Made by a program: the position numbers and the translations under genes. Below the pieces are notes generated by a model. It saw nothing but the letters and a program-made list of their open reading frames with translations, did no database searches and was not told the origin of the DNA. A stretch of DNA of 34,129 nt from a bacterium (lineage in GTDB: Bacteria; Hydrothermota; Hydrothermia; UBA1063), in contig JASEFR010000021.1 of assembly GCA_030019025.1 (NCBI GenBank), positions 1 to 34,129 of the forward strand, given 5' to 3'. Positions 15,852 to 26,279 of the stretch are shown here, piece after piece (the stretch's first letter is position 1; every line of letters starts with the position of its first letter).

Positions 15852-16226
15852 ATGCCGACAATTAATCAACTTGTTAGGTTGGGCAGAAAACCAAAGAGGA
15901 GGAAGTCAAAATCGCCTGCCCTAGACGGGTGTCCTCAAAAGAGGGGAGTTTGTATAAGGGTTTATACGACTACGCCAAAGAAGCCAAATTCTGCTCTGAG
16001 AAAAGTGGCTAAGGTTCGTCTATCTAATGGAAAAGAGGTGATAGCATATATACCAGGTGAAGGGCACAATCTACAGGAACACTCTGTGGTCCTTGTTAGG
16101 GGCGGTAGAGTAAAGGACCTCCCGGGTGTGAAGTATCACATTATAAGAGGAAAGTACGATGCTGCTGGTGTTGAGGGAAGAAAAAATTCCAGGTCCCTTT
16201 ATGGGACAAAGAAACCCAAAAAGTAA
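15852..16226 (+). CDS. rpsL: 30S ribosomal protein S12
   Basis: The 124-residue decoding-centre protein has [17 protein letters not shown] with K43-K44 (E. coli 42/43), and [11 protein letters not shown] with K88, D89 and P91. The residues whose change gives streptomycin resistance are wild type, and D89 is the usual beta-methylthiolation target. Its own promoter lies just upstream; rpsG follows after 15 bp. Confidence 0.99.
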   Translation: MPTINQLVRLGRKPKRRKSKSPALDGCPQKRGVCIRVYTTTPKKPNSALRKVAKVRLSNGKEVIAYIPGEGHNLQEHSVVLVRGGRVKDLPGVKYHIIRGKYDAAGVEGRKNSRSLYGTKKPKK

Positions 16227-16709
<483 letters not shown>

Positions 16710-16720
16710 CAATTTGAGAG

Positions 16721-18766
16721 ATGGAAATATTATTTGATAACATAACAAACTTGCGAAACATCGGATTCGTCGCTCACATTGACGCCGGAAAGACAACTAC
16801 TACTGAAAGAATTTTGTATTACACCAAAAAAATTCATCGTCTTGGAGACGTTGATGAAGGTACTGCAACCACTGATTACCTGATTCAAGAGAAGGAAAGG
16901 GGAATTACTATAACCAGTGCTGCTGTTAGTTGCTACTGGAAAGGTCATAGGATAAATATCATTGACACTCCTGGCCATGTAGATTTTACCGCTGAGGTAG
17001 AAAGGTCTCTCAGGGTCCTTGATGGATTGATCGTGATATTTTGTGGCGTTGCAGGTGTTCAGCCTCAGTCGGAGACAGTGTGGCACCAGGCTGACAGATA
17101 CAAGGTTCCGAGGATTGTTTTTATAAACAAGCTTGACCGCATCGGTGCTGATCCTTTCAAAGTAATGAAAGAGATTGAAGAGAAGTTCAACATTCTGGCA
17201 CTTCCTCTCCAGGCTCCGATCGGAATAGAAGACAACTTTGTTGGTGTTATAGATGTTATAACGAAGAAAAAGTATATCTGGGATGTGGATGAGACAGGAG
17301 AAGAGTACAGAATTGAGGATGCGACGGAAAAAGAAGTCGAAGAAGTTAGAAGCATGTTTTTGGAGAGGCTGGCAGAAATAGATGAAGAAATCTTGAAGCT
17401 GGTGATAGATGAAAAAGAAATTTCTGTGGATATATTCAAATCTTCTATTAGAAAGGCTACGCTTTCAATGAAAGCAGTCCCTGTCCTTATGGGAGCTGCC
17501 CTTAAAAATAAGGGAATTCAACCGCTCCTTGATGCAATTATTGATTATCTTCCTTCTCCGATTGATAAAGGCGATGTTGTTGGTCTTAACCCAAAGACAG
17601 GAGAATACGTGAAACGTTCACCGACTTATGATGCACCATTTTCGGCAGTTGTGTTTAAGATACAAAACGATCCACATGCTGGGAATGTATTGTTTACCAG
17701 AGTATATTCGGGAGTTTTGAATGTTAACCAGAAAGTTCTTAATTCTGCCACCGGGAAAATCGAGAGGGCAATGAGAATTTATCTCGTTCATGCAGACAAG
17801 AAAGAGCCTATTAAGGAAGCGAAGGCGGGAGAAATCGTCGGGTTGGTTGGGATAAAGGATGTAAAAACTGGCGATACCCTATGTGATCCTGAAGCACCTA
17901 TTTTCTTTGAAGGTATGCACTTTCCGGAACCGCTTATATCTGTTGCAATTGAGCCTAAATCTTCTAAAGATGAGGAAAAACTTAACGAAGTTCTTAATAT
18001 CCTTCAGATTGAGGATCCGAGTTTCAAAGTTGGGAAGGATAGGGAAACGGGTCAGCTCCTTATAAGCGGGATGGGCGAATTGCACCTTGAGATCATCGTT
18101 GACAGGATAGTGAGAGAATTTAAAGTACCTGTCAGGACAGGAAAACCTCAGGTCACTTATAGAGAAACAATTACGGTTGAAACGGAGGTTGAGGAAAACT
18201 TTGAGAGAGAAATTGGCGGAGTGAAAGAGAGTGGTTATGCAAAGGTTAAGCTGGTTCCTCGAAAGAGAGGCGAAGGAAACAAGGTAACAATAATACCGGA
18301 AATTAATCCACAGCTTCGGGAACTTTATATAAATATTGCATACGAATCCATATCGTTTGGGCCGATTATGGGCTATCCCGTCACCGATGTCGAAGTACAA
18401 ATTGTTTCTTTGGGAGCAGATAATACCTTTACTCATCTTGGAAATGAGCTTGCATTGAGGAGGGCCATACAAAGAGCCCTGCAGGAAGGTAAACCTATCC
18501 TGCTGGAGCCAGTCGTTTTGCTCGAGGTCGTTTGCCCCTCTGAGTATGTTGGTAACGTTGTCAGCGACCTGGGACAGAGGGGAGGAGAATTAGATAAAAT
18601 TGAGAACATAAGTGAAAACATCCAGAAGCTTAGAGCTTATGTCCCTTTAAAGAAACTCCTCGGTTATGTGACGGATTTGAGGTCACTAACCCAGGGGAGG
18701 GCAAGCTTCTGGATGAAATTGGATCATTACGCACCAATAAAAAAGGAAAAAACATTAACAATATGA
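16721..18766 (+). CDS. fusA: Elongation factor G
   Basis: The 681-residue translocase GTPase has P-loop AHIDAGKT (18-25), RGITI (60-64), DTPGH (82-86) and NKLD (136-139), followed by domains II-V; GELHLEIIVDRI and the domain IV GYPVTDVEVQ segment are visible. It drives mRNA-tRNA translocation. The switch I segment reads LGDVDEGTATTDYLIQE instead of the usual IGEVHDGAATMDWMEQE, and G4 is NKLD rather than NKMD; both recall spd/mitochondrial-type EF-G. The str-operon position nevertheless argues it is the housekeeping factor. The SD is weak (GAGAG). Confidence 0.97.
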   Translation: MEILFDNITNLRNIGFVAHIDAGKTTTTERILYYTKKIHRLGDVDEGTATTDYLIQEKERGITITSAAVSCYWKGHRINIIDTPGHVDFTAEVERSLRVLDGLIVIFCGVAGVQPQSETVWHQADRYKVPRIVFINKLDRIGADPFKVMKEIEEKFNILALPLQAPIGIEDNFVGVIDVITKKKYIWDVDETGEEYRIEDATEKEVEEVRSMFLERLAEIDEEILKLVIDEKEISVDIFKSSIRKATLSMKAVPVLMGAALKNKGIQPLLDAIIDYLPSPIDKGDVVGLNPKTGEYVKRSPTYDAPFSAVVFKIQNDPHAGNVLFTRVYSGVLNVNQKVLNSATGKIERAMRIYLVHADKKEPIKEAKAGEIVGLVGIKDVKTGDTLCDPEAPIFFEGMHFPEPLISVAIEPKSSKDEEKLNEVLNILQIEDPSFKVGKDRETGQLLISGMGELHLEIIVDRIVREFKVPVRTGKPQVTYRETITVETEVEENFEREIGGVKESGYAKVKLVPRKRGEGNKVTIIPEINPQLRELYINIAYESISFGPIMGYPVTDVEVQIVSLGADNTFTHLGNELALRRAIQRALQEGKPILLEPVVLLEVVCPSEYVGNVVSDLGQRGGELDKIENISENIQKLRAYVPLKKLLGYVTDLRSLTQGRASFWMKLDHYAPIKKEKTLTI

Positions 18767-18781
18767 TGGAGGTATGTAGAA

Positions 18782-19984
18782 ATGGCTAAGGAAAAGTTTG
18801 TAAGAACCAAGCCGCACCTAAATGTGGGTACTATCGGTCACATTGACCATGGAAAAACTACTTTGACCGCCGCAATTACAAAATACCTTTCCCTGAGGGG
18901 ATTTGCTAATTATGTTCCTTACGATCAGATTGATAAGGCACCAGAAGAAAAGGCTCGTGGAATTACGATTCAGCTGGCGCACGTTGAATATGAAACGGAT
19001 AAACGCCATTATGCTCATATTGACTGTCCTGGTCACGCTGACTACATTAAGAACATGATTACCGGCGCAGCCCAAATGGATGGAGCTATTCTTGTTGTTT
19101 CTGCAGCTGATGGTGTTCAGCCTCAGACAAGAGAGCACGTTCTCCTTGCAAGGCAGGTAAACGTTCCTTACATAGTGGTATTCATGAACAAGATCGATAT
19201 GCTCGACGATCCGGAGCTGCAGGAACTTGTTGAACTTGAGGTTAGGGACCTTCTCAATAAATATGAGTTCCCCGGCGATGAAGTACCGGTCATTAAAGGT
19301 TCTGCCCTCAAGGTAATTGAGGAATGTGGCGAAGATCCCAATTGCCAGTGGTATAAACCAATTCAAGAGCTTCTTGATGCATTAGACAACTATATTCCAG
19401 AGCCTCAGCGTGCGGTTGATAAGCCATTCCTGATGGCAATTGAAGACATATTCTCAATTACTGGGCGTGGAACGGTTGTCACGGGTAGAGTTGAACGCGG
19501 GAGACTCACACCGGGTGAGGAGGTTGAGATAGTGGGATTTAGAGATGAACCGATTAGAACTGTCGTAACTTCAATCGAAATGTTCAGAAAGGAGCTGGAT
19601 GAGGCACTTCCTGGCGATAATGTGGGATTACTCTTGAGAGGCGTAAAGAAAGAGGATGTAGAGAGAGGAATGGTTGTAGCAAAGCCTGGTTCAATTAAGC
19701 CTCACAAAAAATTCAGAGCCCAGGTTTACGTTTTAACCAAAGAAGAAGGTGGGCGCCACACACCATTTATGACGGGTTACAGACCACAATTCTACTTCAG
19801 AACTACTGACGTTACTGGTACGATTACCCTTCCTGAAGGCAGAGAAATGGTGATGCCTGGTGACCATGTAAACCTTCTAGTTGAACTCATGTATCCTGTT
19901 GCAATCGAAAAAGAACTCAGGTTTGCGATTCGTGAAGGTGGTAGAACAGTTGGTGCAGGTGTCGTAACCGATATTGTCGAGTAA
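18782..19984 (+). CDS. tuf: Elongation factor Tu
   Basis: The 400-residue GTPase delivers aminoacyl-tRNA. GHIDHGKT (19-26), [17 protein letters not shown] (47-63), DCPGH with catalytic H85, and NKID (136-139) are present, followed by two beta-barrel domains. After GITI the sequence is QLAHVEYET where most bacteria have NTAHVEYET, a change in switch I. A 10-residue stretch with paired cysteines ([11 protein letters not shown]) lies in the late G domain. A GGAGG SD is present. This is the only tuf copy in the window. Confidence 0.99.
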   Translation: MAKEKFVRTKPHLNVGTIGHIDHGKTTLTAAITKYLSLRGFANYVPYDQIDKAPEEKARGITIQLAHVEYETDKRHYAHIDCPGHADYIKNMITGAAQMDGAILVVSAADGVQPQTREHVLLARQVNVPYIVVFMNKIDMLDDPELQELVELEVRDLLNKYEFPGDEVPVIKGSALKVIEECGEDPNCQWYKPIQELLDALDNYIPEPQRAVDKPFLMAIEDIFSITGRGTVVTGRVERGRLTPGEEVEIVGFRDEPIRTVVTSIEMFRKELDEALPGDNVGLLLRGVKKEDVERGMVVAKPGSIKPHKKFRAQVYVLTKEEGGRHTPFMTGYRPQFYFRTTDVTGTITLPEGREMVMPGDHVNLLVELMYPVAIEKELRFAIREGGRTVGAGVVTDIVE

Positions 19985-19989
19985 AAATC

Positions 19990-20304
19990 ATGGTACTTGA
20001 AGCAAAGATAAGAATTAAGTTGAAGTCGTTTGATCCGGCGCTCCTGGACCGTTCAGCCCAAAATATTGCTCATACGGCGAGATCCAGCGGAGCAGAGGTT
20101 TCGGGTCCAATTCCTCTTCCAACAAAAAGGACTTTATTTTCAGTTATCAGATCTCCTCACATTGACAAGAGGTCTCAGGAGCAGTTTGAACTTAAAGTCC
20201 ACAAAAGACTGATAGAAATAAGGAAGCCGACGGCAGAAACGATAGACAAGCTCTCCAGGCTGGATTTGCCACCTGGAGTGGATGTCGAAATAAAGATGAT
20301 TTGA
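19990..20304 (+). CDS. rpsJ: 30S ribosomal protein S10 (NusE)
   Basis: The 104-residue protein has the family segments [18 protein letters not shown] and [23 protein letters not shown]10 is both a 30S head protein and the NusE partner of NusG/NusB in antitermination. It begins 5 bp after tuf with no leader, so the S10-operon L4-responsive leader known from E. coli is absent and the str and S10 clusters are joined. Confidence 0.99.
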   Translation: MVLEAKIRIKLKSFDPALLDRSAQNIAHTARSSGAEVSGPIPLPTKRTLFSVIRSPHIDKRSQEQFELKVHKRLIEIRKPTAETIDKLSRLDLPPGVDVEIKMI

Positions 20305-20312
20305 GGTGAACT

Positions 20313-20960
20313 ATGGCAGGGTTAATTGGTAGAAAACTGGGTATGACCCAGATCCCTACCAAAGACGGCTCGATGATCCCTGTTACGGTCATTGAAGCCG
20401 GCCCCTGTACCGTAATACAGGGGAAGACTCTGGAAAGGGATGGTTATACCGCAATAAAGATAGGTTATGGTGAGGTTGAGGCGAAAAGGCTAAACAAGCC
20501 TCAACTGGGTGAAATGCGAAAGGCATTGGGCGAAAGGGAAAAGTATCCAGCGCTGGTTGTGAAGGAATTTCGAGTTGATGACGTCTCAAAGTTCCAAACT
20601 GGGCAGGAGATAAAGATTGAAGACCTCTTTACTGAAGGCGAGCGCATAGATATTACGGGCATTTCGAAGGGTAAAGGATTTCAAGGTGTAATTAAAAGAT
20701 GGGGCTTTTCAGGAGGGGCGAAATCTCACGGTTCAAAGTTTCACAACAGACCCGGTTCAATCGGACAGCATACGGAACCTGCAAGAGTTTACAAGGGCAA
20801 AAAATTGCCTGGTCACGATGGGCTCAAGCGCATAACCGTTAAGAATATTGAGATAGTTAAGATCATTCCTGACAAGAACGTAGTTCTCGTGAAGGGTGCG
20901 GTTCCCGGACCAAGGGGTGGAATAGTGTTCCTAAAGAAAGCTAAGGAGAAAGAGCAATGA
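20313..20960 (+). CDS. rplC: 50S ribosomal protein L3
   Basis: The 215-residue protein has GLIGRKLGMTQ (3-13) and the long loop toward the peptidyl-transferase centre with HGSKFHNRPGSIGQHTEPARVYKGKKLPGH-type sequence (the methylatable Gln lies in GSIGQ). It is an early assembly protein of the large subunit. A GAGGTG SD is present. Its stop overlaps the rplD start by 4 bp. Confidence 0.99.
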   Translation: MAGLIGRKLGMTQIPTKDGSMIPVTVIEAGPCTVIQGKTLERDGYTAIKIGYGEVEAKRLNKPQLGEMRKALGEREKYPALVVKEFRVDDVSKFQTGQEIKIEDLFTEGERIDITGISKGKGFQGVIKRWGFSGGAKSHGSKFHNRPGSIGQHTEPARVYKGKKLPGHDGLKRITVKNIEIVKIIPDKNVVLVKGAVPGPRGGIVFLKKAKEKEQ

Positions 20961-21583
20961 AAGCACCTTTATACAACGCAAATGGTGAGCATATAGGCGA
21001 AATTGAGTTAAAGGATGAATTGTTTGGTATTAAGCCAAATCTTCATCTGCTTTGGGAAGTAACAAGGCTTTATCTTGCTAATCAGAGACAGGGAACCCAC
21101 AAGGCGAAGACGAGGGCAGAGGTCAACGCTTCCGGAAGGAAGATTTATCCGCAGAAAGGCCTTGGAAGAGCGAGGCATGGTGATGTGAAAGCTCCCACTT
21201 TTGTTGGAGGTGGTAAAGCTCACGGACCGAGACCCAGAGATTACTATACAGAGATACCCGCCAAGATCAAAAGACTTTCTCTTTTGCATTCGCTGGCTGA
21301 TAAGGCACAAAATGGTAGGATTCTTGTGATCGAAAAATTTGAATTTCAAATTCCGAAAACTAAAAGAATGGTGGAGATTCTGGATAAGATGGGACTTGGT
21401 AAAGAAAAGACTTTAGTCCTTTCCACTGAGTATAATAAGAATCTTTACCTTTCAGGAAGAAATATTCCCTACTGCAGCGTTCTGGAAGTCAAAGATGTCA
21501 ACTCCTTAGAGGTTCTTAATCATAATTACATAGTGATAGAGAAAGATGGTCTAGAGAAATTAGAAAAGAGGTTTGTGATATGA
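20957..21583 (+). CDS. rplD: 50S ribosomal protein L4
   Basis: The 208-residue protein has the exit-tunnel loop region GTHKAKTRAEVNASGRK and GRARHGDVKAPTFVGGG. L4 lines the tunnel constriction with L22 and regulates the S10 operon in some bacteria. The ATG overlaps rplC (ATGA), and the stop overlaps rplW. Confidence 0.99.
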   Translation: MKAPLYNANGEHIGEIELKDELFGIKPNLHLLWEVTRLYLANQRQGTHKAKTRAEVNASGRKIYPQKGLGRARHGDVKAPTFVGGGKAHGPRPRDYYTEIPAKIKRLSLLHSLADKAQNGRILVIEKFEFQIPKTKRMVEILDKMGLGKEKTLVLSTEYNKNLYLSGRNIPYCSVLEVKDVNSLEVLNHNYIVIEKDGLEKLEKRFVI

Positions 21584-21867
21584 GGGATCCGAGGGACATT
21601 ATAATAAGGCCAATAATCACTGAAAAATCCGCTCTTTTGAGAGAGCAAGGCCAATTTGTTTTTGAAGTGGCTCCTGATTCAAATAAGATCGAGATTAGGA
21701 AAGCAGTTGAAGAGCTTTTTAAGGTTCATGTGGAAAAGGTTAGGGTAATTAATGTTAAGCCTAAGCCGCGGAGGGTGAGACTTGCGCCTGGGTACACTAA
21801 AGCATGGAAAAAGGCGATTGTAACACTGAAAAAAGGTGAATCTATCCCGTTCTTTGAAGGAGTGTAA
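21580..21867 (+). CDS. rplW: 50S ribosomal protein L23
   Basis: The 95-residue protein begins [18 protein letters not shown], the L23 signature, and contains [16 protein letters not shown]23 sits at the tunnel exit and docks trigger factor and SRP. It overlaps rplD by 4 bp and is 2 bp from rplB. Confidence 0.99.
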   Translation: MRDPRDIIIRPIITEKSALLREQGQFVFEVAPDSNKIEIRKAVEELFKVHVEKVRVINVKPKPRRVRLAPGYTKAWKKAIVTLKKGESIPFFEGV

Positions 21868-21869
21868 TT

Positions 21870-22691
21870 ATGGGAGTCAAAAAATTTAGACCTGTTACGC
21901 CATCACGGCGTTTTATGACAGTAGCAGATTATTCAGAAATTACTAAAGAAGAGCCAGAAAAATCCCTTCTCGAGCCGCTTAAGAAATCTGGCGGAAGGAA
22001 TAACACTGGTAGGGTTACTGTCAGGTTCCGCGGTGGGGGCCACAAAAGGCACTATAGAATAATAGATTTCAAGAGAGAGAAGCACGGAATTCCAGCGAAG
22101 GTGGTTGCAATTGAATATGATCCTAATAGAACTGCTCGAATTGCTTTGCTTCACTATGTAGATGGAGAAAAGAGGTACATTATAGCTCCTGATGGGCTGA
22201 AAGTCGGTGACATTCTAACATCTGGACCAGATGCCGAAATTAGAGTTGGCAATGCCCTCCCTCTGGAGAGGATTCCAGAAGGGATTCCCATTCACAATAT
22301 AGAACTGGTGCCCGGAAAAGGAGGACAGCTGGTAAGAGCTGCTGGCGCGAGTGCAGTGATATTATCCAAAGAAGGCAGATATGCCCATGTGCAGCTTCCA
22401 TCTGGTGAAGTTAGATTAATAAACCTCAAGTGTTATGCTACAATTGGTCAAGTTTCTAACTTGGATCACGAGAATGTCATTATCGGCAAAGCAGGAAGGT
22501 CGAGATGGCTTGGCAGAAGGCCACATGTTCGCGGTATGGTCATGAACCCTGTAGATCATCCTCTTGGCGGTGGTGAAGGTAGATCAAAATCTGGAAGGCA
22601 TCCTTGTAGTCCTACAGGCATTGTTGATGGTAGGAAGACCAGAAAGAAGAGAAAAGCCAGTGATAGGTTCATTGTAAGGAGGCGCAAATAA
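21870..22691 (+). CDS. rplB: 50S ribosomal protein L2
   Basis: The 273-residue protein supports subunit association and the peptidyl-transferase centre. The C-terminal motif reads [13 protein letters not shown] with H230 (His229 of mature E. coli L2) retained. The second His of the canonical DHPHGGGEGR is Leu232. The extension ends [17 protein letters not shown]. It overlaps rpsS by one base. Confidence 0.99.
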   Translation: MGVKKFRPVTPSRRFMTVADYSEITKEEPEKSLLEPLKKSGGRNNTGRVTVRFRGGGHKRHYRIIDFKREKHGIPAKVVAIEYDPNRTARIALLHYVDGEKRYIIAPDGLKVGDILTSGPDAEIRVGNALPLERIPEGIPIHNIELVPGKGGQLVRAAGASAVILSKEGRYAHVQLPSGEVRLINLKCYATIGQVSNLDHENVIIGKAGRSRWLGRRPHVRGMVMNPVDHPLGGGEGRSKSGRHPCSPTGIVDGRKTRKKRKASDRFIVRRRK

Positions 22692-22975
22692 TGGCCAGAT
22701 CAAAGAAGAAAGGTCCTTTTGTTGATGCTAAGCTATACAAGAGAATAATAGAAATGAATGAGAAGGGTGAGAAGAAGGTTATAAAAACCTACTCCAGAGC
22801 TTCTATGGTACTGCCGGAATTCGTCGGGCACACTATTGCGGTACATAACGGAAGGAAGTTTATACCTGTTTATATTACACCGGAAATGGTAGGGCATAGA
22901 CTGGGTGAATTTTCCCCTACAAGAACGTTTAGAGGTCATAAGGATAAAAAGGCTGAAAAGGCGAGGTTAAAATGA
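22691..22975 (+). CDS. rpsS: 30S ribosomal protein S19
   Basis: The 94-residue protein begins [15 protein letters not shown] and carries [23 protein letters not shown]-type sequence and [13 protein letters not shown], all S19 hallmarks. It forms part of the 30S head at bridge B1a. It overlaps rplB and rplV. Confidence 0.99.
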   Translation: MARSKKKGPFVDAKLYKRIIEMNEKGEKKVIKTYSRASMVLPEFVGHTIAVHNGRKFIPVYITPEMVGHRLGEFSPTRTFRGHKDKKAEKARLK

Positions 22976-23319
22976 TGGAAGGGAGATGCGTTTTAAAATA
23001 TAGGAGGATTTCCCCTAAGAAAGTTGCCCCTCTTCTTGATGAGATTAGGGGAAAGAGTGTGTCCGAAGCAATGAAAATGCTAAAGGTTCTTAACAAGAAA
23101 TCTGCGAGATTTACAATTAAAGCTATTAAAGCTGCAGTCGCTTCGTATAGAGATAAGGGCGGTGATTTACCTGAGGATAGGCTTTATATAAAGGTTGCAA
23201 AGGTTGACAGAGGACCAATCTGGAAGAGAGTTAGACCCATGTTTAGGGGGATGGCAACGTTAATTTTAAAAAGAACTTCACATTTGACTATTGAGGTAGC
23301 TCCTAAGGAGGTTGAATAA
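22972..23319 (+). CDS. rplV: 50S ribosomal protein L22
   Basis: The 115-residue protein has [20 protein letters not shown] and a C-terminal loop with [19 protein letters not shown]22 lines the exit tunnel next to L4. Two adjacent ATGs (22972 and 22975) could start it; the first overlaps the rpsS stop. The beta-hairpin central motif usually RA-x-GRA is [10 protein letters not shown] here. Confidence 0.98.
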   Translation: MMEGRCVLKYRRISPKKVAPLLDEIRGKSVSEAMKMLKVLNKKSARFTIKAIKAAVASYRDKGGDLPEDRLYIKVAKVDRGPIWKRVRPMFRGMATLILKRTSHLTIEVAPKEVE

Positions 23320-23969
23320 TGGGTCAGAAAGTTCATCCTTACGGTTTTAGAATAGGTGTTAATAAGGGTTGGTTATCTCGCTGGTATGCGAACGATACCC
23401 ATTACAGGAAGTTTGTCAAGGAAGATTATGAGATTAGAAAATACGTAAAAGCACGTTTTAAAGAAGCGGGTATATCCAGAGTAGAGATTGAAAGAGTTTT
23501 GCCCGATAAAATCTCTATCTCCATATATACTGCAAGACCTGGCATGATAATTGGTCGAGGTGGTAAGGAGATCGAGTCTTTTAAAAAGGAGCTTGCGGCG
23601 ATTGTTCCTTACAAGGATCTCCACATTGATGTGAAAGAAGTTAAGACGCCTGAAATTGATGCTTCACTTGTTGCTCAGCAAATAGTTTCCAGGATAGAGC
23701 AAAGAGTTTCTCATAGGCGTGCCATGAAGAGGGCTGTAGAACAGGCAATGAAAGCCGGCGCTCAGGGAATCAAAGTCTATTCAAAAGGTAGATTAGCGGG
23801 CGCGGAAATTGCGAGGAAGGAATGGTATTTGAAGGGCCGGGTGCCTCTCCAGACGTTGAGAGCAGATATTGATTACGCTCAGGAGACTGCGTTTACAAAG
23901 TATGGAACCATCGGGGTAAAGGTGTGGATATACAGGGGAGATATACTGAGAAAGCCAACGGAGGAATAA
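23319..23969 (+). CDS. rpsC: 30S ribosomal protein S3
   Basis: The 216-residue protein begins [13 protein letters not shown] and contains a type II KH domain with [12 protein letters not shown] (about 73-84), then the mRNA-entry helicase surface [21 protein letters not shown]-type segment. It overlaps rplV by one base and is 3 bp from rplP. Confidence 0.99.
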   Translation: MGQKVHPYGFRIGVNKGWLSRWYANDTHYRKFVKEDYEIRKYVKARFKEAGISRVEIERVLPDKISISIYTARPGMIIGRGGKEIESFKKELAAIVPYKDLHIDVKEVKTPEIDASLVAQQIVSRIEQRVSHRRAMKRAVEQAMKAGAQGIKVYSKGRLAGAEIARKEWYLKGRVPLQTLRADIDYAQETAFTKYGTIGVKVWIYRGDILRKPTEE

Positions 23970-23972
23970 GCC

Positions 23973-24392
23973 ATGTTGATGCCATCCAGAACTAAGTATA
24001 GAAAACAACAGAGAGGAAGATTAAAGGGCGTTGCCCTTGCAGGAAATTATCTTGCTTTTGGTGAATATGGGCTTAAGACCCTTGAAGCCCACTGGCTCAC
24101 CGCAAATCAGATTGAGGCTGCAAGGATGGCCATTTCAAGGTACTTAAAGAAGGGTGGAAAGCTGTGGGTGAGGATATTTCCTGATAAGCCGGTTACGAAG
24201 AAGCCTGCCGAAACGAGAATGGGTAAGGGAAAAGGTAACGTGGAATTCTGGGTAGCTGTTGTGAAGCCTGGTAGAATTCTTTTTGAACTCAGCGGGGTTT
24301 CAGAGGAAGAGGCAAGAGAGGCTTTCAGAATAGCATCTCACAAATTGCCTGTAAAGACTCGTTTTGTATCAATTAAGGAAGGTGGAGTATGA
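23973..24392 (+). CDS. rplP: 50S ribosomal protein L16
   Basis: The 139-residue protein starts [16 protein letters not shown] and includes [17 protein letters not shown] and [13 protein letters not shown]16 organises the A-site tRNA region of the large subunit. It overlaps rpmC by 4 bp. Confidence 0.99.
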   Translation: MLMPSRTKYRKQQRGRLKGVALAGNYLAFGEYGLKTLEAHWLTANQIEAARMAISRYLKKGGKLWVRIFPDKPVTKKPAETRMGKGKGNVEFWVAVVKPGRILFELSGVSEEEAREAFRIASHKLPVKTRFVSIKEGGV

Positions 24393-24592
24393 AAGCCAAG
24401 GAATTAAGGGAACTTTCACTGGATGAACTTAACAAGAAATTGAAAGAGCTTAAAGAAGAGCTTTTTACTTTAAGAATGGATAAAGCTCTTCACAGGCTTA
24501 ACCAGCCTCACAGATTCAAACAGTTAAAGCGCGAAATAGCGAGAGTTCTCACGGTGATGAACGAGAAAAGAGGAGGCAACAATGGGAATTAG
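24389..24592 (+). CDS. rpmC: 50S ribosomal protein L29
   Basis: The 67-residue two-helix protein begins [18 protein letters not shown] and ends in a basic helix with [15 protein letters not shown]. It sits near the tunnel exit beside L23. It overlaps rplP by 4 bp and rpsQ by 11 bp; the rpsQ SD (AGAGGAGG) lies within it. Confidence 0.98.
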   Translation: MKAKELRELSLDELNKKLKELKEELFTLRMDKALHRLNQPHRFKQLKREIARVLTVMNEKRGGNNGN

Positions 24593-24845
24593 GAAACAGA
24601 GAATCGGTGTCGTTGTGAGTGACAAGATGAACAAGACGAGGGTTGTTGTATTTGAATTTCTTAAGAAGCATCCTCTATACGGTAAATACGTAAAGAGAAG
24701 GAAAAAATTCTACGTCCATGACGAAAAAAATGAATCGAGAATTGGAGATGTTGTAAGAATCGAAGAAACAAGACCCCTTTCTAAACTTAAGAGATGGAGA
24801 TTAGTTGAAATCATTCGGAGGGCTGAAAGGAGGGAAGGAGAATGA
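24582..24845 (+). CDS. rpsQ: 30S ribosomal protein S17
   Basis: The 87-residue OB-fold protein has [18 protein letters not shown] and [19 protein letters not shown]. It is a primary 16S rRNA binder in the 30S body. Its stop overlaps the rplN start (ATGA). Confidence 0.99.
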   Translation: MGIRKQRIGVVVSDKMNKTRVVVFEFLKKHPLYGKYVKRRKKFYVHDEKNESRIGDVVRIEETRPLSKLKRWRLVEIIRRAERREGE

Positions 24846-25210
24846 TACAAGATATTTCCAGAGTTAAAATTGTTGATAATACGGGTGCACAGGAGGCTTT
24901 AATTATTAAGGTTCTCGGCGGAAGCAGAAGAAAGTATGCTTACGTAGGTGATATTGTTGTTGTTACAATTAAAGACGCCATTCCTGGTTCACCTGTGAAG
25001 AAAGGCGACAAGGCAAGGGCAGTTATTGTAAGAACAAAAAAGGAATTGAGGCGTCCAGATGGAACTTACGTTAAATTTGATGACAATGCTGCGGTATTAA
25101 TTGACAATTTTAACGAGCCTCGTGGAACCAGAGTTTTCGGACCTGTCGCAAGAGAGTTGAGGGAGAAGAAGTTTATGAAAATCGTGTCTCTTGCTTCGGA
25201 GGTGGTGTAG
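24842..25210 (+). CDS. rplN: 50S ribosomal protein L14
   Basis: The 122-residue protein has [20 protein letters not shown] and [20 protein letters not shown], diagnostic for L14 at bridges B5/B8. In many bacteria a spc promoter precedes rplN; here it overlaps rpsQ with no gap, so no separate leader exists. Confidence 0.99.
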   Translation: MIQDISRVKIVDNTGAQEALIIKVLGGSRRKYAYVGDIVVVTIKDAIPGSPVKKGDKARAVIVRTKKELRRPDGTYVKFDDNAAVLIDNFNEPRGTRVFGPVARELREKKFMKIVSLASEVV

Positions 25211-25212
25211 AA

Positions 25213-25530
25213 ATGGGTAATAAGATTAAACGAGATGATTTAGTACTGGTTACAGCAGGTAAAGATAAGGGAAAGATCGGAAAGGTTAAAAAGGTTATTC
25301 GGGAAAAATCAAGAGTCGTCGTTGAGGGTGTAAACATAGTTAAAAAACATATGAGAGCGAGGGGACCTGAATTACCATCGGGAATAATCCAGATGGAAGC
25401 GCCTGTTCATATTTCAAACGTGAAATTGGTTTGTCCTATGTGCGGTCAGGCTACAAGAGTTGGTTTCGTAGTAAAAGAGGATGGGAAAAAGTCAAGAGTT
25501 TGCAAAAAATGTGGAAAGGAGATTGACTGA
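25213..25530 (+). CDS. rplX: 50S ribosomal protein L24 with zinc ribbon
   Basis: The 105-residue KOW-domain protein starts the large-subunit assembly. [20 protein letters not shown] carries the KOW motif. The C-terminal half has two CxxC pairs, C74/C77 and C97/C100, a zinc-binding form found in a subset of bacteria and absent from E. coli L24. It overlaps rplE by one base. Confidence 0.99.
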   Translation: MGNKIKRDDLVLVTAGKDKGKIGKVKKVIREKSRVVVEGVNIVKKHMRARGPELPSGIIQMEAPVHISNVKLVCPMCGQATRVGFVVKEDGKKSRVCKKCGKEID

Positions 25531-26072
25531 TGTCCAGGTTGCTTAAAGAATATAGAGAAAAAATTAGACCTCTTTTGATGAAAGAGCTTGGATTCAAAAA
25601 CATTATGAGGGTTCCACGGATAGAAAAGATTGTGGTGAACGTGGGACTCGGTGAAGCTGTGCAGGATCCAAAGCTTATCGAAGTTGTTTCCGAGGATCTG
25701 GCTCGAATTACAGGACAAAAGCCTCAGTTAAGGCGAGCTAAGAAATCTGTTGCTGCATATCATCTTAGAAAGGGAATGCCTATTGGCCTGAGAGTTACGC
25801 TAAGAAAGCAAAGAGCCTATGACTTTCTGGATAGGTTGATAAATTTTGCCCTTCCCAGGGTTAGAGATTTTAGAGGGCTTAGCAGGAACTCCTTTGACGG
25901 AAGAGGCAATTACAACTTTGGCCTTGATGAGCAAACGGTCTTCCCTGAGATTGACATTGATAAAGTTAAAAAGGTTTTTGGGATGGATATTGCAATTGTA
26001 ACAACAGCAGAAAACGATGAAGAAGCGATGAAACTTTTGGAAGCCTTTGGGTTTCCATTTGAAAGGGGGTAA
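25530..26072 (+). CDS. rplE: 50S ribosomal protein L5
   Basis: The 180-residue 5S-rRNA-binding protein has the segments IEKIVVNVGLGEA, GQKPQLRRAKKSVA and RGLSRNSFDGRGNYNFGLDE. It contacts P-site tRNA from the central protuberance. It is 6 bp from rpsZ. Confidence 0.99.
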   Translation: MSRLLKEYREKIRPLLMKELGFKNIMRVPRIEKIVVNVGLGEAVQDPKLIEVVSEDLARITGQKPQLRRAKKSVAAYHLRKGMPIGLRVTLRKQRAYDFLDRLINFALPRVRDFRGLSRNSFDGRGNYNFGLDEQTVFPEIDIDKVKKVFGMDIAIVTTAENDEEAMKLLEAFGFPFERG

Positions 26073-26078
26073 AAATCC

Positions 26079-26267
26079 ATGGCTACAAAGGCAAAGTTCA
26101 CAAGAGCTTTTACCATTGAACCAAAGTTTAAAGTAAGAAAAAGGAATAGGTGTCAGATCTGTGGCAGGCCCCGTGGCTACATAAGAAAATTTGGAATTTG
26201 CAGAATCTGCTTCAGGGAACTGGCGTTAAGAGGCGAGTTACCTGGCGTTAAAAAGGCGAGCTGGTAA
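26079..26267 (+). CDS. rpsZ: 30S ribosomal protein S14 type Z
   Basis: The 62-residue short S14 has a zinc knuckle C25/C28/C41/C44 ([11 protein letters not shown] ... CRICFRELA) and ends GVKKASW. The short zinc form replaces the 100-residue S14 of E. coli. It is the rpsN-position gene of the spc operon. Confidence 0.99.
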   Translation: MATKAKFTRAFTIEPKFKVRKRNRCQICGRPRGYIRKFGICRICFRELALRGELPGVKKASW

Positions 26268-26279
26268 GGAGGTGAAGTT

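Noticed and set aside
17879-18472. 197-aa minus-strand ORF inside fusA
   Set aside because: It lies wholly opposite the conserved EF-G frame and shows no protein-like motif; it is an antisense shadow.
18818-19366. 182-aa minus-strand ORF inside tuf
   Set aside because: Antisense shadow of the EF-Tu G domain with no SD or recognisable family.
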